13,304 nt of DNA from a candidate division WWE3 bacterium RIFOXYC2_FULL_42_13 (GCA_001773255.1 MEWF01000020.1:1-13304); one strand, 5' to 3'; shown: positions 1 to 6,133, counted from the first letter of the stretch. Translations and numbers: made by a program. The notes: a model not told the origin generated them from the sequence alone.

Positions 1-2
1 TT

Positions 3-236
3 ACAGTTAGCGTTCGAACTAGAGAGAAAGTACTGTTTGAAGGAACTGCGAGCACCGTAACCTCGTTCAACTTAAGAGGTAGATTCGACATACTTCCATA
101 CCACGCCAATTTTATTACATTAATATCAAAATACGTCATAATAGACACAGAAAAAGAGACCGAGAGACAGTTTGACATAGATAAAGGGATACTCTACGCA
201 ATGTCGAATAAAGTTAGCATATACGTAGGTATATGA
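3..236 (+). CDS. ATP synthase epsilon-like protein, 3' part
   Basis: This is an open frame entering from the left edge and ending at TGA 234-236, with 77 codons visible and no start in the window. The translation reads VRTREKVLFEGTASTVTSFN, followed by a segment with LPYHANFITLI and ending KVSIYVGI. This is the pattern of the N-terminal beta-sandwich of F1 ATP synthase epsilon (x-T-P-x-x-x-x-F-x-G, then G-x-x-x-x-L-P-x-H-A-x-x, then a short strand ending near NNKVTVL). The usual C-terminal two-helix domain that inhibits ATPase activity is absent, because the frame stops straight after the sandwich. Family membership is inferred from pattern only. The gene converges on rplA with 48 bases between stops, and I see no clear terminator there. 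Confidence 0.6.
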   Translation, partial: TVSVRTREKVLFEGTASTVTSFNLRGRFDILPYHANFITLISKYVIIDTEKETERQFDIDKGILYAMSNKVSIYVGI

Positions 237-284
237 CGAGTTACAGAACTTAAATCTTGGCTATGCTATTGAAGTGGGGAGATA

Positions 285-911
285 TTAAAGATTGGCGTAA
301 TCTACCTTGACCGACTGTCCCATCGATGTAGTGATAAAGATACTTTTTATCCACTCCGGAGACGCTTTTGTTGGTTTATTTTGTTTGAGAGCTTTGTACA
401 ACTCCATGAAGTTTTCTGATAATTGCTCTTCAGTAAAAGATCGTTTGCCGATCATCGTGTGGATCATAGGAAGATCTTTTTCTGTTTTAATGTCCAAGCG
501 TCCTTTCTTAATCTCGTTCACCGCTCTTTCGGGATCTTCAGTCACCGTACCGGTCTTAGGGTTGGGCATGACACCTGCGGGCCCCAGGATCTTGGCAACT
601 TTGGCAAGTTTTGGCATGAAAGCAGGCTCTGTCACCAGAGTGTCAAAGTCGATCTTAGGCTTTATCTGACCTTTTTGTATCAATTCTATGTCGGATTCTT
701 TCAATTCCATGTCTGCGCCGGGTACTTTTTTGCTAGCCAACACCGCTACCTTTTTGGTTTTACCTGTTCCGTTGGGTAGAGTCAGTGAAAATCTTACCGG
801 CTGGTCCTGTTTCTTTGAATCCAGCTCCAGGTTTATATGGACCTCAACAGTAGCATCGAATTTCTCTTTGGATAACAGTTTGACTTTTTTTATTGCTTCC
901 ACGAGTTCCAT
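285..911 (-). CDS. rplA: 50S ribosomal protein L1
   Basis: L1 binds 23S rRNA at the mobile L1 stalk and takes part in release of E-site tRNA. In many bacteria it also represses its own operon by binding the L11-L1 mRNA. The family signature is plain: LPNGTGKTKKVAVLA near residue 45 and LGPAGVMPNPKTGTVT near residue 108. The protein has 208 residues against about 230 in typical bacterial L1; the missing part is the extreme N terminus, so the frame opens directly at ELVEAIKKVKLLSKEKFDAT. ATG 909-911 lies two bases after the rplK stop, leaving no room for an upstream start, so the short form looks real. Translation is probably coupled to rplK; only a weak GGAAA precedes the start. It is the last gene of secE-nusG-rplK-rplA. 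Confidence 0.96.
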   Translation of the reverse strand: MELVEAIKKVKLLSKEKFDATVEVHINLELDSKKQDQPVRFSLTLPNGTGKTKKVAVLASKKVPGADMELKESDIELIQKGQIKPKIDFDTLVTEPAFMPKLAKVAKILGPAGVMPNPKTGTVTEDPERAVNEIKKGRLDIKTEKDLPMIHTMIGKRSFTEEQLSENFMELYKALKQNKPTKASPEWIKSIFITTSMGQSVKVDYANL

Positions 912-913
912 AT

Positions 914-1354
914 TTATTTTTCCACATCGACGCCCATCGAGCGTGCGGTTCCTTCCACGACCTTAACGGCCTGTTTTAAATCTTTAGTATTAAGATCGGG
1001 CATTTTAACTTGCGCGATCTCTTCGGCTTGTTTCCTGGATAAAACCCCAACTTTTTGCTTATTGGGAACGGCACTGCCTTTCTGTGTCTTAAGAGCCTTC
1101 TTGATCAGGTGAGCAGTGACCGGTGTCTTTGTGATAAATGTGAATGTTCTATCTTCATATACTGTCAATATTGCAGGAATAATGTCATCCGGTGTATTAG
1201 ATGTTCTGGCATTGAACTCCTTACAAAATTCCATTATGGGCACACCATGCTGTCCGAGCGCCGGACCCACTGGAGGTGCGGGGTTTGCTTTCCCACCCTG
1301 AATAGCCAGTTTAACTATCGCTTTTATTTTTTTGCCTTTTTTTGGTTCTGCCAT
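914..1354 (-). CDS. rplK: 50S ribosomal protein L11
   Basis: L11 sits at the GTPase-associated centre of the large subunit, binds the 1070-region of 23S rRNA and supports factor binding. The 146-residue product is of usual length. It has the N-terminal signature AIQGGKANPAPPVGPALGQHG (residues about 18-38, with the conserved prolines that act as the thiostrepton-region switch) and the C-terminal rRNA-binding domain ending MGVDVEK. The start at 1352-1354 is supported by AGGAA about 9 bases upstream. It follows nusG by 25 bases and precedes rplA by two bases in the conserved secE-nusG-rplK-rplA order. Confidence 0.98.
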   Translation of the reverse strand: MAEPKKGKKIKAIVKLAIQGGKANPAPPVGPALGQHGVPIMEFCKEFNARTSNTPDDIIPAILTVYEDRTFTFITKTPVTAHLIKKALKTQKGSAVPNKQKVGVLSRKQAEEIAQVKMPDLNTKDLKQAVKVVEGTARSMGVDVEK

Positions 1355-1379
1355 TTTAAAATTCCTAATAATTAATAAA

Positions 1380-2006
1380 TTACAGTTGTACTACCTGTGT
1401 GAAGTCCAACTCCAAGGGAGTCTCCCTGCCAAATACTGACACGAGTACTTTTACCTTGCCTTGTTCATCGTTAACTTCGTCCACTTTCCCTAGAAAGTCT
1501 TTAAAGGGACCTTCGTTAACTCTGACTGAATCTCCGACACTGAACTTTGCCTCAAACTTAGGAGCTTCCATTTTAGCAAATTTCATCAGAGTTTTAACCT
1601 CGGACTCTGCTAATGGAGTAGGTGTCGTGCCCATGCCGACGAATCCTGTGACTCCGGGAGTAGTTCTTACTATGTACCAGCTGTCGTCATCCATTGACAT
1701 AAGGACCATCATATATCCGGGGAAAAGTTTTTCCTCCACTGATCTTTTTTTACCCTCAGACACCACAATTTTCTGTTGGTGGGGTACGAATATTTTAAAA
1801 ATTCTATCGGTAAAGCCGCCTGCTTCCGCGCGTTGTTTCAAAGTTATAGCGACTTTGTTTTCGTGACCGGAGTAGGTGTGTACGACATACCAGTGAGCCA
1901 AAGGAGAGACATCGCCGTTTACAACAATGACGTTATCCTCGACGTTTTTGCCGGTATCGTCGGTACTTTCGGTTTTTTCGGTTGTGTCTTTATTTTGTTC
2001 GTCCAT
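1380..2006 (-). CDS. nusG: Transcription termination/antitermination protein NusG
   Basis: NusG binds RNA polymerase through its NGN domain and links it to Rho or the ribosome through its KOW domain. The 208-residue product has an acidic, low-complexity N-terminal extension (residues 1-37, rich in D, E, T), then the NGN domain beginning HWYVVHTYSGHENKV with LFPGYMMVLM and TPGVTGFVG. A KOW domain follows (about residues 150-208: FSVGDSVRVNEGPFKDFLGK ... VSVFGRETPLELDFTQV). The extension is unusual against the compact core but resembles the acidic leaders of some other NusG proteins. The gene starts three bases after the secE stop, without a recognisable Shine-Dalgarno, which suggests coupling to secE. 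Confidence 0.97.
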   Translation of the reverse strand: MDEQNKDTTEKTESTDDTGKNVEDNVIVVNGDVSPLAHWYVVHTYSGHENKVAITLKQRAEAGGFTDRIFKIFVPHQQKIVVSEGKKRSVEEKLFPGYMMVLMSMDDDSWYIVRTTPGVTGFVGMGTTPTPLAESEVKTLMKFAKMEAPKFEAKFSVGDSVRVNEGPFKDFLGKVDEVNDEQGKVKVLVSVFGRETPLELDFTQVVQL

Positions 2007-2009
2007 TTT

Positions 2010-2273
2010 TTAGTTTGCTAACAAAAAGGTTAGCAATTTTGCAAATACAAAATCCAATAACATCACAAATAGGCCGACCCCAAAGCTAACACCTATCACA
2101 TAGCCAGTCAAGCGGATAGTGTCCTTTTTTGACGGCCACGTAACCTTTTTCAGTTCTTCGTATGAAGATACGAGGAATTTTTGCACCTTGTCCACGCTCA
2201 GGATTTTAGCACCTTTTGCCCTAGGGGACAACAATTTTGCGTATTTATAGGATTCAAGTTTGAGGAGTCCCAT
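2010..2273 (-). CDS. secE: Preprotein translocase subunit SecE
   Basis: SecE is the small clamp subunit of the SecYEG protein-conducting channel in the inner membrane. The 87-residue product has the family core: an amphipathic cytoplasmic segment with SSYEELKKVTWPSKKDT (about residues 37-53), then one long hydrophobic helix (YVIGVSFGVGLFVMLLDFVF, about residues 58-77). The N-terminal 30 residues are basic and poorly conserved. ATG 2271-2273 is preceded by GGGAG at a suitable distance. It is the first gene of the leftward operon and is divergent from the M50 protease gene, with only 45 bases between the two starts. Confidence 0.93.
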   Translation of the reverse strand: MGLLKLESYKYAKLLSPRAKGAKILSVDKVQKFLVSSYEELKKVTWPSKKDTIRLTGYVIGVSFGVGLFVMLLDFVFAKLLTFLLAN

Positions 2274-2302
2274 AACTACTCCCGGGAGCCTGGTAGCTAC
2301 GG

Positions 2303-2311
2303 TGGTATAAT
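2303..2311 (+). promoter_or_regulatory. Extended -10 promoter of the M50 protease gene
   Basis: TGGTATAAT is a perfect extended -10 (TGn plus consensus hexamer at 2306-2311). Only seven bases separate it from ATG 2319, so transcription should begin at or next to the A of the start codon, giving a leaderless mRNA. No good -35 is seen, which extended -10 promoters do not need. Confidence 0.65.
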
Positions 2312-2318
2312 TCCAACC

Positions 2319-2927
2319 ATGCTAAATCTACTTGCTCAAAGTCCCCTCATTTTTGCTATAGTACTCGTTGCCTTGGTAATTTCGCTATCTGTGCACGAGT
2401 TTGCACATGCCTGGGTATCGGACAAGTTGGGAGACCCCACCGCCAGGTATTTAGGCAGAGTTACTTTAAATCCCAGAGCTCATATAGACCCTTTGGGCAT
2501 GCTTTTTCTTGTAGTAGCAGGGTTCGGGTGGGGAAAACCGGTTCCCTTTAACCCGGCGAACCTGAAATTTCCTAAAAGGGACTCGGCTTTAATTGCGTTG
2601 GCAGGTCCGGCGTCTAACTTTATATTGGCCATTATCACGGCAACTGTCCTAAAATTCGTAAACCCCGGTTCCTTAGTTGGGGGAGCACTTTATCTTTTGG
2701 TTTTTTACAACCTGATGCTGGGTGTTTTTAACTTGATGCCTTTTCATCCTCTCGATGGTTTTAAAATTGTGGGTGGATTATTACCGAACAATTTAGCCAT
2801 CCAGTGGTATCAAATGCAGCCGTACGGAATAATAATTTTGGTTGCTTTTATCTTTACTAATTCCTTCCAAAAAGTTGTTCTGCCTGTTGTTGATATATTA
2901 ACGAAAATGCTCGGTTTGACAGCCTGA
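2319..2927 (+). CDS. M50 family site-2-type zinc metalloprotease
   Basis: This is a polytopic membrane protease of the rhomboid-like S2P/M50 type, expected to cut substrates within or near the membrane. The zinc site is visible: HEFAH at residues 26-30 in the first hydrophobic segment supplies two His ligands and the catalytic Glu, and NLMPFHPLDG at 138-147 supplies the conserved Asp ligand in the third core segment. LAGPASNF (94-101) is the usual loop after the central part. With 202 residues and no PDZ or CBS domain it is the minimal version common in prokaryotes; the substrate is unknown. I chose ATG 2319 rather than an in-frame upstream start at 2181, because the upstream extension overlaps secE and a perfect -10 lies directly before 2319. 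Confidence 0.92.
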   Translation: MLNLLAQSPLIFAIVLVALVISLSVHEFAHAWVSDKLGDPTARYLGRVTLNPRAHIDPLGMLFLVVAGFGWGKPVPFNPANLKFPKRDSALIALAGPASNFILAIITATVLKFVNPGSLVGGALYLLVFYNLMLGVFNLMPFHPLDGFKIVGGLLPNNLAIQWYQMQPYGIIILVAFIFTNSFQKVVLPVVDILTKMLGLTA

Positions 2928-2965
2928 TTTGCCTATTTGAGGGCACTTCTCGTACCAAGTTTCCT

Positions 2966-2993
2966 TTGACTTGTTTTCCATAAATGTTAATCT
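2966..2993 (+). promoter_or_regulatory. Promoter of a candidate small RNA
   Basis: TTGACT at 2966-2971 and TAATCT at 2988-2993 are separated by 16 bases. The predicted start is near base 3000, just at the first hairpin of the candidate RNA described next. The reading rests on hexamer similarity only. Confidence 0.45.
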
Positions 2994-2999
2994 TTACAT

Positions 3000-3214
3000 A
3001 GATATCGTAAGATATCGTTTAAGCCTAGTGTGATCGTTTAAGCTGAGAGTCATAGATTTCCTCTACGACTCTCGTGAAAGAGGGTTACGCGGTAGCGGAT
3101 TCGAAAGTTTCCGTTCCAAATACCCACTTTTCTATAAACGGGGATCCGTCTCAGCGGCCCGACACACCGGGCAGGAATTATTAAAACCCTGCTTAATCTT
3201 AGCCGGGTTTTTTT
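3000..3214 (+). ncRNA. Candidate structured small RNA, about 215 nt
   Basis: This gene-free stretch between the M50 gene and folD has its own promoter-like sequence and ends in an intrinsic terminator, and folD has a separate promoter after that terminator, so it behaves as an independent RNA. Visible structure: GATATC-GTAA-GATATC (3001-3016, a six-pair stem closed by a GNRA loop); an 11-base direct repeat ATCGTTTAAGC (3014-3024 and 3033-3043); a seven-pair hairpin GAGAGTC/GACTCTC (3045-3073); GCCCG-ACACAC-CGGGC (3157-3172); and the terminator. I found none of the RNase P, SRP, tmRNA or tetrahydrofolate-riboswitch core motifs, and I did not recognise a 6S RNA with confidence. Function unknown. 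Confidence 0.4.
3183..3214 (+). terminator. Intrinsic terminator upstream of folD
   Basis: Arms AAAACCCTGC (3183-3192) and GCCGGGTTTT (3202-3211) pair with one mismatch around a nine-base loop and run into T7 (3208-3214). It ends the candidate small RNA and separates it from folD. Confidence 0.8.
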
Positions 3215-3244
3215 CGTCTTATTTCCTCCGTACCTTTACTCCTG

Positions 3245-3253
3245 TGTGATAAT
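3245..3253 (+). promoter_or_regulatory. Extended -10 promoter of folD
   Basis: TGTGATAAT (TGn plus GATAAT at 3248-3253) ends eight bases before the GTG start at 3262. Transcription should start at about 3260-3262, so the folD message is predicted to be leaderless. Confidence 0.55.
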
Positions 3254-3261
3254 ATTTCCCT

Positions 3262-4068
3262 GTGAACATTTTCAACGGCAGGGAAAAGGCAACAGCACTG
3301 GACGCCAAAATACTGGAATATCTGTCCGATGGTCCTGTGGCAGGGGAGTTAGCAATAATTTTAATAGGGGACAACGAAGCTTCTGAAAAATATATATCTT
3401 TAAAAAAGAAGTATTGCGACAGTAAAGGTATAAAGTGCGGGGTACACAGGATTGATGCGAGGCTCAAAGACGAGGATATTTTCAAAAAAGTGTTTGACGT
3501 AATGTCCGGTCCCGATACTGCGGGAGGAATAATTCAGCTTCCCTTACCGCGCCCGTCTTTAGATCCCTGTTTAAGGCTTATCCCCGCGGAAAAAGATATC
3601 GATGCAATCTCGCCGTTTTCAATGGAGGCTTTTTATGCCGGGCGTCCCCATAAAATCCTGCCTGTTGTGAGAGCAATGGAGCTTTTCATTTCAGAAACTA
3701 CCCCAAAGACCCAATCACCCCTGAAAGCTGTAGTAATAGGCGAGGGCTACCTTGTCGGAAAACCTGCAGCTCAATACCTAAAATCAAAAAACTACCAGGT
3801 TACAGTGATAAATGACTATCAAACAGGACAAAAAATAGACGCCGACCTCCTGGTATTATCTGCCGGTATTCCGAATCTTGTCAGAGGCGATGATATATCG
3901 GAAGGTTGCGACGTGGTGGATTTTGGTTCATCGGTCGTAGGTGGGAAGACTGTAGGAGATCTTGCTCAGGAGTCTTCTTTGGAGCATTTGGGGCTTGTTT
4001 CGATGTCTCCCGGAGGCGTAGGACCGTTGGTTGTGCGTTATTTGATAATGAATTTTTTGAGTATTTAA
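3262..4068 (+). CDS. folD: FolD-like methylenetetrahydrofolate dehydrogenase/cyclohydrolase
   Basis: FolD interconverts 5,10-methylene-, methenyl- and 10-formyl-tetrahydrofolate, and 10-formyl-THF is the donor used by Fmt. The 268-residue frame keeps the catalytic framework: KYISLKKKYC (43-52, with the Tyr and the catalytic Lys48), GIIQLPLP (89-96, Gln92), EKDID (110-114) and the C-terminal SPGGVGPLVV (249-258). Two usual motifs are altered: the PCTPxG segment is replaced by ILPVVRAM (132-139), and the nucleotide-binding GRSxxVGxP reads GEGYLVGKP (160-168), losing the arginine. Folate and cofactor handling may therefore differ from E. coli FolD (inference). The GTG start follows a -10 box directly and there is no Shine-Dalgarno, in keeping with leaderless initiation. 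Confidence 0.88.
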   Translation: MNIFNGREKATALDAKILEYLSDGPVAGELAIILIGDNEASEKYISLKKKYCDSKGIKCGVHRIDARLKDEDIFKKVFDVMSGPDTAGGIIQLPLPRPSLDPCLRLIPAEKDIDAISPFSMEAFYAGRPHKILPVVRAMELFISETTPKTQSPLKAVVIGEGYLVGKPAAQYLKSKNYQVTVINDYQTGQKIDADLLVLSAGIPNLVRGDDISEGCDVVDFGSSVVGGKTVGDLAQESSLEHLGLVSMSPGGVGPLVVRYLIMNFLSI

Positions 4069-4087
4069 AATCCGGCAGGAAAAGCGT

Positions 4088-4093
4088 TAGAAT
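4088..4093 (+). promoter_or_regulatory. -10 box before the LMWP-like gene
   Basis: TAGAAT ends eight bases before ATG 4102, again the spacing of a leaderless start. No Shine-Dalgarno is present in the 33-base gap after folD. A similar string (TTAAATACAA before ATG) precedes the RRM gene. Weak evidence because no -35 or extended element is seen. Confidence 0.35.
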
Positions 4094-4101
4094 TAAATAC
4101 A

Positions 4102-4596
4102 ATGAACATTCATTTTGTAAGTTACGGGCACGTGTTTAGGTCCAGGTTAGCCGAAGCCTATCTCAAATTTTTGCTAAGAAAGCACCAAAACATCCAGATC
4201 TCTTCCTCAGGTATAAAGTATGAAAAAGAAATAAACGGCCCGATAGCGTGGTACGCGATGAAGATCTTGGTTGACCATCAACTGACCCCCTACATGTCTG
4301 ATACTCCCGTTATAACTTCTAAAGAGATATTAGAAAAACAGGATCACGTGATCTTTTTGGACGAGGCTTCGCATGACTACAGCAGGAAGCGCCTCGGTTA
4401 TAAAGAAAGAAAGCACGATGTTTGGAATGTGGAGTATCTGCCTCCCGAGAAAACCGGCAGTGAGGCCAGTTTGGACAAGGACCTTTTTATAATAAAAAGA
4501 TCGGAGCAGATTTTTAAGAATATAAAGGAACACTGCCACAGGTTTGCTCACGATCTTTCTACGACCGAGATTCCTTATATAGAATCACTTTACTAG
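4102..4596 (+). CDS. LMW protein-tyrosine-phosphatase-like protein lacking the catalytic Cys
   Basis: The N terminus NIHFVSYGHVFRSRLAEAYL aligns by pattern with the low-molecular-weight phosphatase P-loop, usually VCxGNxCRSxxAEA. At the nucleophile position there is Ser7 instead of Cys, at the Asn position His10 and at the second Cys Phe12, while Gly9, Arg13, Ser14 and AEA (17-19) remain. The family's general-acid DP motif is not evident in the C-terminal half (HDVWNVEYLPPEK). Length (164 residues) fits the family. It is therefore probably a non-catalytic phosphate- or nucleotide-binding relative (inference). The gene lies 33 bases after folD, and its last 12 bases overlap the end of the convergent glutaredoxin gene. 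Confidence 0.6.
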   Translation: MNIHFVSYGHVFRSRLAEAYLKFLLRKHQNIQISSSGIKYEKEINGPIAWYAMKILVDHQLTPYMSDTPVITSKEILEKQDHVIFLDEASHDYSRKRLGYKERKHDVWNVEYLPPEKTGSEASLDKDLFIIKRSEQIFKNIKEHCHRFAHDLSTTEIPYIESLY

Positions 4597-5205
4597 TGCT
4601 GAGGAGAGTCTATTTCTGTCAAAACCTATGACAAACTCTGACTCGTTTTCCTCGTATATTATCTCTGTAACAGGTACTCCCATCTGACCTGTTGATTTCA
4701 CAACGTATTCAGCCTCTTTTGGTGAGTCCTCCAGGTAAACCGTTTCGTGTTTTATCATGTTCTTTTCCAGCCATTCTTTTTCCATTTTGCAGTAGGGACA
4801 TGTGTGGGTGGAGTAGAGTTTCACGTTTAGTACCTTTAACTCTCCCGCGCCTGTTGTTTCATTTATAATTTGTTTTATTTTTGTTGTGAGCTCTGTGGCG
4901 AAATGTTGAACGTCATGGTTCGGTGTGACACCCGACATTAATTCCGGGTTGCCCACCCCGACCATCACTGTTCCGCTTTTGTTAATAAGGGCTACCGAGG
5001 TTGGAATTAGCCCGACTAAATTTGCGTCGGCATTGAGAATTTTTTGTACCAAAGGCTTATTTATGAGGGTTCCTATAAGTCCTATTTCATGGTCTAACTT
5101 TGTTTGAGCCACGATTTCAAAGCCTAAATCTTTTGCTTTAGATAAAAGATTTGATAAAGTTTGTTCAAAATCGAATTTGCTTTTTCTGTAATACGCTATA
5201 TTCAT
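4585..5205 (-). CDS. DUF302-like / glutaredoxin fusion protein
   Basis: This is a two-domain cytoplasmic protein of 206 residues. Residues about 1-115 resemble the DUF302 fold (LGFEIVAQTKLDHEI, then a strand pair VGLIPTSVALINKSGTVMVG and GNPELMSG). Residues about 126-206 are a glutaredoxin: VKLYSTHTCPYCKMEKEWL with the redox pair C136-P-Y-C139, MGVPVTEI (the cis-Pro loop) and GFDRNRL. It probably reduces disulfides or handles thiol stress. Its ATG overlaps the stop of the upstream ArsR gene by four bases (ATGA), and a good AAAGGAGAT precedes it, so the two form an operon presumably controlled by that repressor. The glutaredoxin assignment is firm; DUF302 is a pattern-based guess. Confidence 0.8.
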   Translation of the reverse strand: MNIAYYRKSKFDFEQTLSNLLSKAKDLGFEIVAQTKLDHEIGLIGTLINKPLVQKILNADANLVGLIPTSVALINKSGTVMVGVGNPELMSGVTPNHDVQHFATELTTKIKQIINETTGAGELKVLNVKLYSTHTCPYCKMEKEWLEKNMIKHETVYLEDSPKEAEYVVKSTGQMGVPVTEIIYEENESEFVIGFDRNRLSSALVK

Positions 5206-5471
5206 TTTTCGATCTCCTTTGACAAGTTTTCTACTTTGAGGGCTATCTCGACAGCCTCGGGGTAGAGAAGTTTATAAAATATATATTTTCCCTCTTTTTT
5301 AGTACCCAAGATCCCTGCCTTTTTTAGTTTGGAGAGGTGTTGGGATACTGCTGACTGAGACAGGCCGCATGTACGGATAAGTTCCGCGACATTTTTAGGC
5401 CTATCCGACAGACACATTAGCAGCTTTATTCTTACAGGGTTTGAAATTGCCGTGTACACGTCAGTTTTCAT
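5202..5471 (-). CDS. ArsR-family winged-helix repressor
   Basis: The product is an 89-residue dimeric DNA-binding repressor. It opens with YTAISNPVRIKLLMCLSDRP, the typical ArsR helix 1-2 segment. A helix-turn-helix follows (AELIRTCGLSQSAVSQHLSK, about residues 29-48), then the wing (GILGTKKEGKYIFYKL). Two cysteines (C20, C35) could be redox or metal sensing, but the classic ELCVCDL metal motif is absent, so the inducer is unknown. A strong promoter and an inverted repeat overlapping its -10 lie directly upstream, which suggests autoregulation. Pairing with a glutaredoxin fusion suggests a thiol or oxidative stress switch (inference). Confidence 0.92.
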   Translation of the reverse strand: MKTDVYTAISNPVRIKLLMCLSDRPKNVAELIRTCGLSQSAVSQHLSKLKKAGILGTKKEGKYIFYKLLYPEAVEIALKVENLSKEIEK

Positions 5472-5480
5472 AGCCTGTTT

Positions 5481-5508
5481 ATATTAGCAATCTCTAATAC
5501 GATGTCAA
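5481..5508 (-). promoter_or_regulatory. arsR promoter with operator dyad
   Basis: On the minus strand, TTGACA (5503-5508) and TAATAT (5481-5486) are separated by 16 bases. The inverted repeat TATTAG-N6-CTAATA (5482-5499) covers the -10, the position expected for an ArsR repressor operator. The -10 ends nine bases before the ATG, so the transcript has at most about a two-base leader. Confidence 0.75.
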
Positions 5509-5542
5509 GAGTCTGGGCTTTTTGCTTGTAAATAAGCCGTTT

Positions 5543-5570
5543 TTGATTTTTCCCGGAAATGTGATAGAAT
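5543..5570 (+). promoter_or_regulatory. Promoter of the RRM protein gene
   Basis: TTGATT (5543-5548), 16 bases, then TAGAAT (5565-5570) with an extended TGA before it. The predicted start near 5577 gives a 5' UTR of about 149 bases before ATG 5726, far longer than the near-zero leaders seen for several other genes in this window. Confidence 0.6.
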
Positions 5571-5580
5571 TGCTGAGTTC

Positions 5581-5705
5581 GTAACCGCGTGTCAAAGACA
5601 CCGCGGCTGTCAGTTAATGCTTGTGATCTTATCGGCTACCCAAAGTTGCCTCGTAAGTATCCTTCATTAATCGCAGGAACATTTGTATGCATTTATTAAT
5701 GAAGG
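5581..5705 (+). promoter_or_regulatory. Structured 5' UTR of the RRM gene
   Basis: Two hairpins lie in the leader. One is CCGCG-TGTC/GACA-C-CGCGG with an AAA loop near 5585-5606. The other has perfect 11-base arms, CCTTCATTAAT (5661-5671) and ATTAATGAAGG (5695-5705), around a 23-base loop. The second arm covers the start of the purine-rich AAGGGTGGTG that is the only ribosome-binding candidate before ATG 5726, so the AT-rich stem could control translation by temperature or by protein binding. This is inference from complementarity. Confidence 0.5.
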
Positions 5706-5725
5706 GTGGTGTAGTTTAAATACAA

Positions 5726-5980
5726 ATGGCAAGAATATACGTAGGTAACTTACCTTACACAACTAATGACCAGGACTTAGCTCAGGCTTTTTCACAGTTC
5801 GGAACAGTAGTTTCCTCAGCTGTTATCAAAGATAAAGCAACAAGAAGGAGCAAAGGTTTCGGTTTTGTTGAGTTCGAAAGCGAAGAGAAAGCTCAAGAGG
5901 CAATCTCAGGTATGGACGGAAAGGACTTCGAAGGAAGAACCCTTAAAGTTTCCATGGCCAAGCCGATGGAACAGAGATAA
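5726..5980 (+). CDS. RRM-type RNA-binding protein
   Basis: This is an 84-residue single RNA recognition motif protein. RNP2 (IYVGNL, residues 4-9) and RNP1 (KGFGFVEF, residues 43-50) are both intact with the aromatic residues that stack on RNA. It resembles the small cyanobacterial and bacterial Rbp proteins, which bind single-stranded RNA and are often cold-induced, but lacks their glycine-rich tail and ends at KPMEQR. The long structured leader suggests post-transcriptional control, possibly by its own product (inference). It is followed by a strong terminator and is monocistronic. Confidence 0.95.
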   Translation: MARIYVGNLPYTTNDQDLAQAFSQFGTVVSSAVIKDKATRRSKGFGFVEFESEEKAQEAISGMDGKDFEGRTLKVSMAKPMEQR

Positions 5981-6007
5981 TCTTTATCTCTTTCCCGAAT
6001 GATACAC

Positions 6008-6040
6008 AAGCAGGGCTCGTTTAGGGCTCTGCTTCTTTTT
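6008..6040 (+). terminator. Terminator of the RRM gene
   Basis: AAGCAGGGC (6008-6016) pairs with GCTCTGCTT (6026-6034) with one G-T pair around a nine-base loop, followed by CTTTTT. Confidence 0.85.
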
Positions 6041-6104
6041 GTGCCCGGTTGATATTTTGTGGACAACCGGATATTTCCCTTTACTTAAAACAAAATCGTA
6101 TAAA

Positions 6105-6133
6105 TTGAAACGACAGCGCGTTTTTGGTACAAT
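6105..6133 (+). promoter_or_regulatory. Promoter upstream of the secreted-protein gene
   Basis: TTGAAA (6105-6110), 17 bases, TACAAT (6128-6133) with TGG directly before it. The predicted start is near 6140 and leaves a leader of about 130 bases, in which I see no other convincing gene. Confidence 0.6.

Noticed and set aside
3000..3214. Tetrahydrofolate riboswitch controlling folD
   Set aside because: I see none of the conserved core, and an intrinsic terminator plus a separate folD promoter follow the element.
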